Assembly (NCBI GenBank): GCA_013816685.1
Contig: JACDDX010000125.1
Coordinates: 1-5,616 of the forward strand
From: Gemmatimonadales bacterium
GTDB lineage: Bacteria; Gemmatimonadota; Gemmatimonadetes; Gemmatimonadales; GWC2-71-9
DNA length: 5,616 nt
Direction: 5' to 3'
The notes beneath the pieces are model-generated. The model did not search any database. It had not been told where the DNA came from and worked only from the letters and a program-made list of their open reading frames with translations. The first letter of the stretch is position 1; each line of letters opens with the position of its first letter. Below, one piece after another: positions 1 to 4,875 of this stretch. The translations under genes were made by a program, and so were the position numbers.

Positions 1-705
1 GCGCAGCTCGGTCAGGCGGCGGGCCCGGGCGCGGGCCAGGTCGACGTACTTGGCGAACTCGGCCTCGCGCTCCTCCCGGGTGCGGTCGAGCTGGTCGCGC
101 ACGTCGAGAATGCGTCGCCGCTCGCCACCTACCCGGTTCCGCAGCAGCTCGACGTCGCCCACGAGTGCGCGATCCTGCCGGCTGGTGAGATAGAGATACT
201 TGTAGCGGGCGAGGAGATCGCCGAACGACTCGGCGGCCAGCAGCGCCTGGAAGGTGTAAAGGGTGCCGCGCTTGTAGATCTCGGCGAGCCGGCGGTCGAG
301 CACGGCGCGCCGTTCCGCCAGGTTGTCCTGCGCCAGGATCAGCTCGGCACTGGAGCGGTCGAGCTGCGAGCTGAGCCCGCCGATCTGGCGCTCGATCTCG
401 CCGACGATCCGCCCGGTGGACGCGCGCTGCCGCTCGATGATGTTGAGCTCGTCACCCACCTCGTGCACCTGTCCCTGCAGCCGGCGCTGCTGCTCCTGCA
501 GCCGGTCCCGCTCGCGGCGGATCTCCTCCAGCCGGGTCCGGCTGCGCTCGAGCTCCTTGTCCTGCGCATGCGCAGGGACTGCGCCGAGGGAAACGAGCAG
601 GAGCATTGCAATCGCGACCTGCAATCGTCTCCCCGCTGTCCCTGTCGCTCGCTGCGCTCGCTCCAGGGTGACAGCCAGTGGGCTCGCCCGCCCGTGCTCA
701 CACAT
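1..705 (-). CDS. EnvC-like periplasmic murein hydrolase activator, N-terminal coiled-coil part (3' end off window)
   Basis: The minus frame is open from an ATG at 705 through the left edge of the window, giving about 235 residues of a longer protein. Near residue 28 a hydrophobic stretch (LQVAIAMLLLVSLGAV) ends in an AHA-Q signal-peptidase I-like site, so the product is probably exported. After it comes a long, charged, heptad-like region rich in E, R, L and Q (for example LEEIRRERDRLQEQQRR), then a segment with LAEIYKRGTLYTFQALLAAESFGDLLARY split by helical text, typical of EnvC/M23-family activators. The LytM/M23 domain expected at the C terminus would lie beyond the window. In the family, EnvC docks on the extracytoplasmic loop of FtsX and activates amidases, and here the gene directly follows ftsX. 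The start is uncertain. ATG 705 overlaps the ftsX stop by 8 nt but gives an unusually long n-region. TTG 624 has a GGGGAG just upstream but leaves out the Arg-Arg pair. ATG 606 is also possible. It could be a RipC/CwlO-like hydrolase rather than a pure activator, because the catalytic part is not visible. Confidence 0.82.
   Translation of the reverse strand, partial: MCEHGRASPLAVTLERAQRATGTAGRRLQVAIAMLLLVSLGAVPAHAQDKELERSRTRLEEIRRERDRLQEQQRRLQGQVHEVGDELNIIERQRASTGRIVGEIERQIGGLSSQLDRSSAELILAQDNLAERRAVLDRRLAEIYKRGTLYTFQALLAAESFGDLLARYKYLYLTSRQDRALVGDVELLRNRVGGERRRILDVRDQLDRTREEREAEFAKYVDLARARARRLTELR
629..634 (-). promoter_or_regulatory. Possible ribosome binding site for an alternative TTG start of the EnvC-like gene
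   Basis: GGGGAG on the minus strand is followed after four nt by TTG at 624-622, which would start translation just before the hydrophobic core of the signal peptide. The spacing is a little short and the resulting signal peptide would have no basic residue at its N terminus, so this is only a candidate. It directly abuts the palindromic element at 635-675, whose folding could affect access to it. Confidence 0.35.
635..675. repeat. Palindromic repeat element at the ftsX-envC junction (copy A)
   Basis: A 41-nt imperfect palindrome bounded by GCTGTC on the left and GACAGC on the right. On the minus strand it reads GCTGTCACCCT, then a core GGAGCGAGCGCAGCGAGC, then AGGGACAGC; the last arm lacks two bases (TG) compared with a perfect complement. 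Core and inner arms match the element at 5099-5145 with only a few differences. It starts 22 nt past the ftsX stop and lies immediately before a GGGGAG followed by a TTG codon. Depending on the true envC start it is either a leader hairpin or encodes part of an N-terminal extension. Confidence 0.65.
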
Positions 706-1567
706 TCCGAAGCTGACGGCCGACGCTGAGCACGCTCGCGCCGAGGCCGAGCAGCACGCCGAACACCACGATGAGCAGCATGTGCGCGGGCGTGAAGAAG
801 ACGAGGCCCGCGAGAGTGCCCTCGCTGCTGTCCCGGAACAGCAGATAGCCGCCGTAGCAGAGCAGCAGCGACAACGCGCCCCCGAAGAGCCCTTTGAGCG
901 CGCCTTCGAGCAGAAACGGACCGCGGATGAACCACTTCGTCGCGCCGACCAGCCGCATGACCGCGATCTCGCGGGCGCGCTGCAGCAGGGTGATCCGGAT
1001 GGTGACGCCGATGATGACCATGGCGACCGCGGCAAAGGCGAGCCCGATGGCGCCCCCGACCACGCCGGTGATGTTCCGCAGGTGGTCGAGTTTCTGCACC
1101 CATTCCCGCCCGAAGCGGACATCCTCGACGAAGTCGAATCCTCGCAGCCGTTCCGCCACGCGTTCGACCGACCCCGCATCGCGGTGACCCTCGCGCAGCC
1201 GCACCTCGATGGAGGCGGGCAGCGGATTGACTTGGAGGTCGCGGTAGGCGTCGCGGAACTCCACCAGCTCGCGCCGAGCCCGCTCGAGCGCCTCGTCCTC
1301 GCTGACGTAGTTCACCCGCTGCACTTCCGGGAAGGCAGCGATATCCTGGGTCGCGAGCGTCACCGTCTCCGCCGGCGTGCCGTGGAGCACGAAGGCGACG
1401 ATCTCGACCCGCTCCTCGATGCCGCGCAGCGCCTCGCGAAGGTTGAGCGCCACGAGGCCGAAGAGCCCCAGGGTGAACAGCGAGAAGGCGATGGTGGTAA
1501 CGGAGAGCGCGGACAGCAGCGGAGCGCGCCGGAAGGCGAGGACCGCCTCGCGGGTGAGGAGCCTCAT
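698..1567 (-). CDS. ftsX: Cell-division ABC transporter permease FtsX
   Basis: A 289-residue membrane protein with the standard FtsX layout. It has a short cytoplasmic N terminus, TM1 at about residues 19-42, a large extracytoplasmic domain at about 44-165, then TM2 (about 169-190), TM3 (about 227-244) and TM4 (about 259-282). The conserved NPLPASIEV motif sits at 114-122 of the extracytoplasmic domain. The cytoplasmic loop motif REIAVMRLVGAT lies at 199-210, directly after TM2, where FtsE is expected to dock. Together with FtsE it forms the type VII-like ABC complex that transmits ATP hydrolysis across the membrane to a peptidoglycan-hydrolase activator rather than moving a solute. The ATG overlaps the ftsE stop in an ATGA and has a GGAGG at 1572-1576, four nt upstream, inside ftsE, so translation is probably coupled. 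Length and topology are complete. Confidence 0.95.
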   Translation of the reverse strand: MRLLTREAVLAFRRAPLLSALSVTTIAFSLFTLGLFGLVALNLREALRGIEERVEIVAFVLHGTPAETVTLATQDIAAFPEVQRVNYVSEDEALERARRELVEFRDAYRDLQVNPLPASIEVRLREGHRDAGSVERVAERLRGFDFVEDVRFGREWVQKLDHLRNITGVVGGAIGLAFAAVAMVIIGVTIRITLLQRAREIAVMRLVGATKWFIRGPFLLEGALKGLFGGALSLLLCYGGYLLFRDSSEGTLAGLVFFTPAHMLLIVVFGVLLGLGASVLSVGRQLRNV

Positions 1568-2268
1568 TCTGCCTCCGCCGCCGCGCCCGCGCTGGCCGGA
1601 TCGTCGGTGGCGCTGTCGTAGACGATGGCACCTTCCCGCACTTCGATGGTGCGGTAGGGGGCCTGCCGGACGAGGTCGAGATCGTGCGTCGCCATCACGA
1701 CCACCGTGCCCGCCGCGTTGATGTCGCGCAGCAGCTGGAACACACCGCGGGTGGCGCGCTCGTCGAGATTCCCCGTCGGCTCGTCGGCCAGCAGGATCGC
1801 CGGGTCGTTCACCAGCGCGCGCGCGATGGCGATGCGCTGCTGCTCCCCGCCCGACATCTCGCGCGGATACGCCCGCGCCTTGGCGGTGAGTCCCACCTGT
1901 GCCAGCACCCGGATGACCCGGGCGCCGATCGTGTCGGGCCGGGCCCCGGTCACTTCCAGCGCGAAGGCGATGTTCTCCGACGCGGTCCGGTCCTCCAGCA
2001 GGCGGAAGTCCTGAAACACGACGCCGAGCCGGCGGCGGAGCCGAGGTACGTCCCGAGGCTTGAGCGTGCCGACGTCGTAGCCGGACACCCTCACCTCGCC
2101 GTGCGTGGGCCGCTGCTCCGCGAAGAGCAGGCGCATGATCGTTGACTTGCCAGCGCCAGAATGCCCGGTGAGAAACACGAACTCGCCCTTGCGGACGCGG
2201 AAGCTCACGTCCTTCAGGGCGGGCGCGCCGTTGGGATAGGACTTGTCGACATGCGTCAGCCGGATCAC
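1564..2268 (-). CDS. ftsE: Cell-division ATP-binding protein FtsE
   Basis: An ABC ATPase of 234 residues from the GTG at 2268, with all nucleotide-binding motifs intact: Walker A GHSGAGKST (35-43), Q-loop Gln 86 in VFQDFRLL, signature MSGGE (138-142), Walker B ILLADE (158-163), D-loop GNLD (166-169) and switch His 195 in MATHD. The VFQDFRLL text and the immediate downstream ftsX mark it as FtsE rather than LolD or MacB. It would sit on the cytoplasmic face of FtsX and power regulation of cell-wall hydrolysis at the septum. A longer reading to an ATG at 2319 is possible, but its first 17 residues are non-conserved and overlap the upstream gene by 44 nt. The GTG gives the usual FtsE beginning (IRLTHVDKSYPNG), has an AAGG five nt upstream, and lies 7 nt past the upstream stop. 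The C terminus carries a short Ala/Glu-rich, acidic tail, making it a little longer than the E. coli protein. Confidence 0.95.
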   Translation of the reverse strand: MIRLTHVDKSYPNGAPALKDVSFRVRKGEFVFLTGHSGAGKSTIMRLLFAEQRPTHGEVRVSGYDVGTLKPRDVPRLRRRLGVVFQDFRLLEDRTASENIAFALEVTGARPDTIGARVIRVLAQVGLTAKARAYPREMSGGEQQRIAIARALVNDPAILLADEPTGNLDERATRGVFQLLRDINAAGTVVVMATHDLDLVRQAPYRTIEVREGAIVYDSATDDPASAGAAAEAE

Positions 2269-2273
2269 GAGAG

Positions 2274-2278
2274 CCTTA
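2274..2278 (-). promoter_or_regulatory. Probable ftsE ribosome binding site overlapping the upstream stop codon
   Basis: On the minus strand the sequence reads TAAGG, then CTCTC, then the GTG start. The TAA is the stop codon of the PLP enzyme gene, and its last two A's join the following GG to form an AAGG Shine-Dalgarno-like match with a 5-nt spacer. This supports the GTG at 2268 as the ftsE start and suggests termination-reinitiation coupling between the two genes. The match is short, so confidence is modest. Confidence 0.4.
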
Positions 2279-3427
2279 TTTGAGCGCCTGCTCGAGGTCG
2301 GCGATGATGTCGTCCGCATCCTCGATGCCGCAACTCAGCCGGAGGAACCCGTCGGGAATGCCGATCTTGGCGCGTCCCTCCGGGCCGATGCCGCGGTGCG
2401 ACGTGAGGCGCGGCTCCGAGATCAGGCTTTCCACGCCAGCGAGGCTGGGTGCGTGGGTGACGAGCTTGAGCCGCTTGAGCGCGCGCTCGACCGCGCGGGC
2501 GCCGGCCTTGAGCTCGAGTCCGACCATCCCGCCGTAACCGTCGAGTACTTTCGTCGCGAGAGCGTGATCGGGGTGGGACGCGAGGCCGGGGTAGTGCACC
2601 CGCGACACGGCTGCATGCGCCTCGGCCCAGCGCGCCACGGCGAGGCCGTTGGCGTTGTGCCGGTCCATCCGCACCGCCAGCGTGCACATGCCACGCTCCA
2701 CCAGCCAGGCGGCGTGCGGGTCGATCGATTGTCCCCAGAGCCGCATCAGCCGATTGACCTCTTCCACGAACGAACCGGTGCCGGCGATGGCCCCCGCGAT
2801 CACGTCGCTGTGTCCGTTGAGATACTTGGTGGCGCTGGTGATGACGACGTCGGCGCCATGTTCCAGTGGCCGGAAATTGACCGGACTCGCGAACGTCGCG
2901 TCCACCAGCAGCGCCAGCCCGAATTCCCGGGCTATGTGCGCGATCAGATCCAGGTCGATGACCCGGAGCAGCGGGTTGGTGGGTGTTTCGACGAAGATGG
3001 CGCGCGTGGCCTTCCGCACCGACTTGCGCCAGAGCCGCGGCTGATCGGGCGTCACGTAGGTCACGTCGATGCCGAAGCGCGCCAGCTCCTCGTCGAAGAG
3101 TCGCTGGGTGCCGCCGTAGATCCACGCACTGGAGATCAGGTGGTCGCCGGGCCGGAGCACGGCGATGTGCGCGAGCGCGGTCGCCCCCATGCCGCTCGCG
3201 GTGAAGATCGCGTCTTCGGAGCCTTCCAGCAGCGCGTACTTCTTCGCGATCGCCATCTGGTTGGGATTGTTTCCGTAACGGCTGTAGAGCACCTCTTCGT
3301 CAGAGCCGACCGGACTCACGAAGGTGCTGCTCTGGAACAACGCGGGCGCCACCGGAGTCCAGTCGGCCCGCCGGTGCGGCGTGCCGTGGATGGCCGTCGT
3401 CGATGTGCCGAGGCGGCGACGGCTCAT
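2276..3427 (-). CDS. Cys/Met-metabolism PLP-dependent enzyme (trans-sulfuration family, cystathionine gamma-synthase/lyase-like)
   Basis: A complete 383-residue fold-type I PLP enzyme. Visible hallmarks are Tyr48 and Arg50 in YSRYGNNPNQ (phosphate-binding pair from the neighbouring subunit), SGMGA at 78-82, IYGGTQRLF at 103-111, ETPTNP at 147-152, Asp176 in VDATFASP (cofactor ring nitrogen), Lys201 in SATKYLNGH (Schiff-base lysine) and Arg363 in LRLSCGIED (substrate carboxylate). Members catalyse beta- or gamma-elimination or gamma-replacement on homocysteine/cystathionine-type substrates in the cytoplasm. The position that helps separate subfamilies, just before SLxG, is Pro327. From memory this is Glu in typical bacterial cystathionine gamma-synthases and gamma-lyases, Val in methionine gamma-lyase and Tyr in cystathionine beta-lyase, while plant-type gamma-synthases also have Pro, so the exact reaction is left open. 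The ATG at 3427 overlaps the upstream stop in an ATGA; a longer reading adds 32 Pro/Arg/Ala-rich residues overlapping the upstream gene and is unlikely. Confidence 0.92.
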   Translation of the reverse strand: MSRRRLGTSTTAIHGTPHRRADWTPVAPALFQSSTFVSPVGSDEEVLYSRYGNNPNQMAIAKKYALLEGSEDAIFTASGMGATALAHIAVLRPGDHLISSAWIYGGTQRLFDEELARFGIDVTYVTPDQPRLWRKSVRKATRAIFVETPTNPLLRVIDLDLIAHIAREFGLALLVDATFASPVNFRPLEHGADVVITSATKYLNGHSDVIAGAIAGTGSFVEEVNRLMRLWGQSIDPHAAWLVERGMCTLAVRMDRHNANGLAVARWAEAHAAVSRVHYPGLASHPDHALATKVLDGYGGMVGLELKAGARAVERALKRLKLVTHAPSLAGVESLISEPRLTSHRGIGPEGRAKIGIPDGFLRLSCGIEDADDIIADLEQALK

Positions 3428-3966
3428 GCCAGCGGGAGCGGGTGGTACAGCCCGGCCGCGAGCCGGGTGAGCCGGAGCAGGGTGAGATCCTCGAGCGAGG
3501 TGGCGGCCCGGTTCTCGGACCATCCCAGCGCCCGGGCCAGGCCGATCGGGTGCAGCGGGCCCCAGGTGCAGAGGCAGGTGAACGCATGCCGCGCGTCGGC
3601 GGGCACCCAGCCGAGCAGCCGCGGCGCGCTGCGGCCGGGAGGCACGGCGGCGATGGCGAGATGGTGATGGGTCAGCACGTGCTCGATCGCCTCGTGCTGG
3701 TCCTCGCTCAGGCCGAACAGCGCCACGTACTGCTCGGCCCGGTCGCGCACGGCCATCAGGAGCTTGGCCACCACTTCGTCGGCGCAGCTCAGATCGAGGA
3801 GCTCGATGTCGGAGAAATCGAGCAGCGCGGTGAGACAGACCGAGCCGGCCAGCGCGCGCTCGATGCGGCCCCGGATGGCCGCGCCGGTGGGGCGGGTGAG
3901 CAGGCGGCGGAACGGCGTCGCCAACTCGGCCTGCAGCAGGTCGCCGATGCAGATGGTCTGGATCAC
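3424..3966 (-). CDS. STAS-like (DUF4325-type) protein with C-terminal winged-helix domain, putative regulator
   Basis: A 180-residue soluble protein with no signal peptide or membrane segment. Residues about 8-108 resemble the STAS-like domain found next to GHKL ATPases: LTALLDFSDIELLDLSCADE (46-64 region) matches the strand-helix pattern 'LDFSGV..SSSFADE', with Ser60 where a phosphorylatable Ser/Thr may sit. Residues about 126-176 look like a winged helix (GPLHPIGLARALGWS, then ATSLEDLTLLRLTRL and a short wing GLYHPL). In known systems STAS-like proteins bind or are phosphorylated by an ATPase partner; a fused winged helix would let the switch act on DNA directly, which is inference. The GTG start overlaps the stop of the upstream ATPase gene in a GTGA and has GGGAG at 3975-3979, eight nt away. 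A longer reading to an ATG at 4116 lies almost wholly within the ATPase gene and is a shadow. Domain assignment is by eye; targets are unknown. Confidence 0.75.
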   Translation of the reverse strand: MIQTICIGDLLQAELATPFRRLLTRPTGAAIRGRIERALAGSVCLTALLDFSDIELLDLSCADEVVAKLLMAVRDRAEQYVALFGLSEDQHEAIEHVLTHHHLAIAAVPPGRSAPRLLGWVPADARHAFTCLCTWGPLHPIGLARALGWSENRAATSLEDLTLLRLTRLAAGLYHPLPLA

Positions 3967-4865
3967 CGGACCGGCTCCCGCTGCGCGGGGATGGTGATCT
4001 GCACCTGCGAGCCGGGAAAGAACGGCAGGCGCTCGCTCAACGGAACGTCCTCGTCCCACGGCGGCACGATCGAGAGCCGCGCCGTGCCGCTCCGAATCGA
4101 GATCTTCCCCTCCCACTGGTCGAGAAACCGTTTGATGAACGCCAGTCCCTGCCCGCGACCCGGATCACGGAAACGGCTCACGCCCTGGATCAGTGCGGCC
4201 TCCAGCGCGGTGCCGTCACCCCAGCGGTCGCCGAAGCGCTTGGCGTGGGTGGCTTCGAGCGACCGGCGGAATCCGATACCGGCATCGCTCACCGCGATGA
4301 CGACGACGTTCCGTCCCAGCCGGCGGCGGAAGTTGTAGGTCTGCACCGCCACCCAGCCGCCGGTCCCGGCGTGCTCCACAATATTTTGGCATGCCTCGGA
4401 AAGCGCCATACTGAATCGCATCGTCGCTTTCATTTCCAGGCCGAGCTCGGTGTGCAGGATCCGCGACGCGGTCTCGGAGATCTTGTTCACGACCGAGTGC
4501 ACGTCCTCGGACGCACGCACCGGCGTCACCTCGAGCAGCACGTCTGACGGCGGCGAGGCGGGCGGCCGCGGTGCGCGGCCGTGCAGCTCGAACAGTTGCT
4601 CCGCGTGCCGGAAGAAGCCGGTGCGCGCCCAGTAGCTCTTGACGTCGGCGCTGTTGGGCACGGTCAGGAGCGGGCGCTCCCGTTTTGCCTCCGCGAGCGC
4701 CTGACCCGCCGTGAGAATGCCGATCAGCCCGTAGGGCGACGCCCACTGCGCTCCCCGGGCATCGAACAGCAGCTTCTCCTCCGGCGGCCAGTCGACGATG
4801 CCCGCCGCGAGCTGATCGAAGCTCCGATCGTCCAGGCTCTGCGGAATTTCGACGACCCGGGTCAT
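3963..4865 (-). CDS. STAS-like domain plus GHKL (HATPase_c) ATP-binding protein, anti-sigma/partner-switch type
   Basis: A 300-residue cytoplasmic protein in two parts. Residues about 1-95 look like a STAS-like domain, with LLFDARGAQWASPYGLIGIL at 32-51 as its clearest segment. Residues about 115-295 form a GHKL ATP-binding domain: N-box ALSEACQNIVEHAG (154-167, with Glu157 and Asn161), G1 box DAGIG (194-198) and G2 box GRGQGL (236-241), ending in the strand QVQITIP. No His-kinase dimerisation helix, receiver or membrane segment is visible, so it resembles RsbW/SpoIIAB-like serine kinases rather than a two-component sensor. Its stop overlaps the start of the STAS-like/winged-helix gene, suggesting the two products act as partners. 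The ATG at 4865 is 10 nt past the kinase stop and gives a STAS-like beginning; no good Shine-Dalgarno is seen. Around 4378-4440 the N-box is encoded with unusually AT-rich codons for this window. Substrate and physiological signal are unknown. Confidence 0.82.
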   Translation of the reverse strand: MTRVVEIPQSLDDRSFDQLAAGIVDWPPEEKLLFDARGAQWASPYGLIGILTAGQALAEAKRERPLLTVPNSADVKSYWARTGFFRHAEQLFELHGRAPRPPASPPSDVLLEVTPVRASEDVHSVVNKISETASRILHTELGLEMKATMRFSMALSEACQNIVEHAGTGGWVAVQTYNFRRRLGRNVVVIAVSDAGIGFRRSLEATHAKRFGDRWGDGTALEAALIQGVSRFRDPGRGQGLAFIKRFLDQWEGKISIRSGTARLSIVPPWDEDVPLSERLPFFPGSQVQITIPAQREPVR

Positions 4866-4875
4866 CGCGACACAC

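Noticed and set aside
561..576. Perfect 16-bp palindrome CCTGCGCATGCGCAGG
   Set aside because: It encodes the Ala-His-Ala-Gln signal-peptidase site; those codons readily produce such a palindrome in GC-rich DNA, and no second copy is seen.
604..705. Twin-arginine (Tat) signal in the EnvC-like protein
   Set aside because: The Arg-Arg pair is followed by LQV rather than the SRRxFLK consensus, so a Sec-type signal is more likely.
323..1621. Long plus-strand open frame (432 codons) opposite ftsX and the EnvC-like gene
   Set aside because: It is antisense to two clearly recognisable genes, has a low-complexity Arg/Glu/Ser composition and no domain; typical of high-GC antisense frames.
339..1631. 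Minus-strand open frame of 430 codons in a different frame from ftsX
   Set aside because: Out of frame with ftsX and the EnvC-like gene, Arg/Ala-rich, and incompatible with the clear FtsX protein at 698-1567.
2243..3667. Long plus-strand open frame (474 codons) opposite the PLP enzyme
   Set aside because: It mirrors the codon pattern of the trans-sulfuration enzyme on the other strand and shows no recognisable motif.
3403..4338. Plus-strand open frame (311 codons) opposite the STAS-like and ATPase genes
   Set aside because: Gly/Arg/Glu-rich shadow sequence crossing two real gene boundaries; no domain seen.
4378..4440. Local AT-rich patch as a possible promoter or insertion
   Set aside because: It encodes the conserved N-box of the ATPase (ALSEACQNIVEH) in frame; it appears to be just a cluster of AT-rich codons, with no convincing -35/-10 arrangement.
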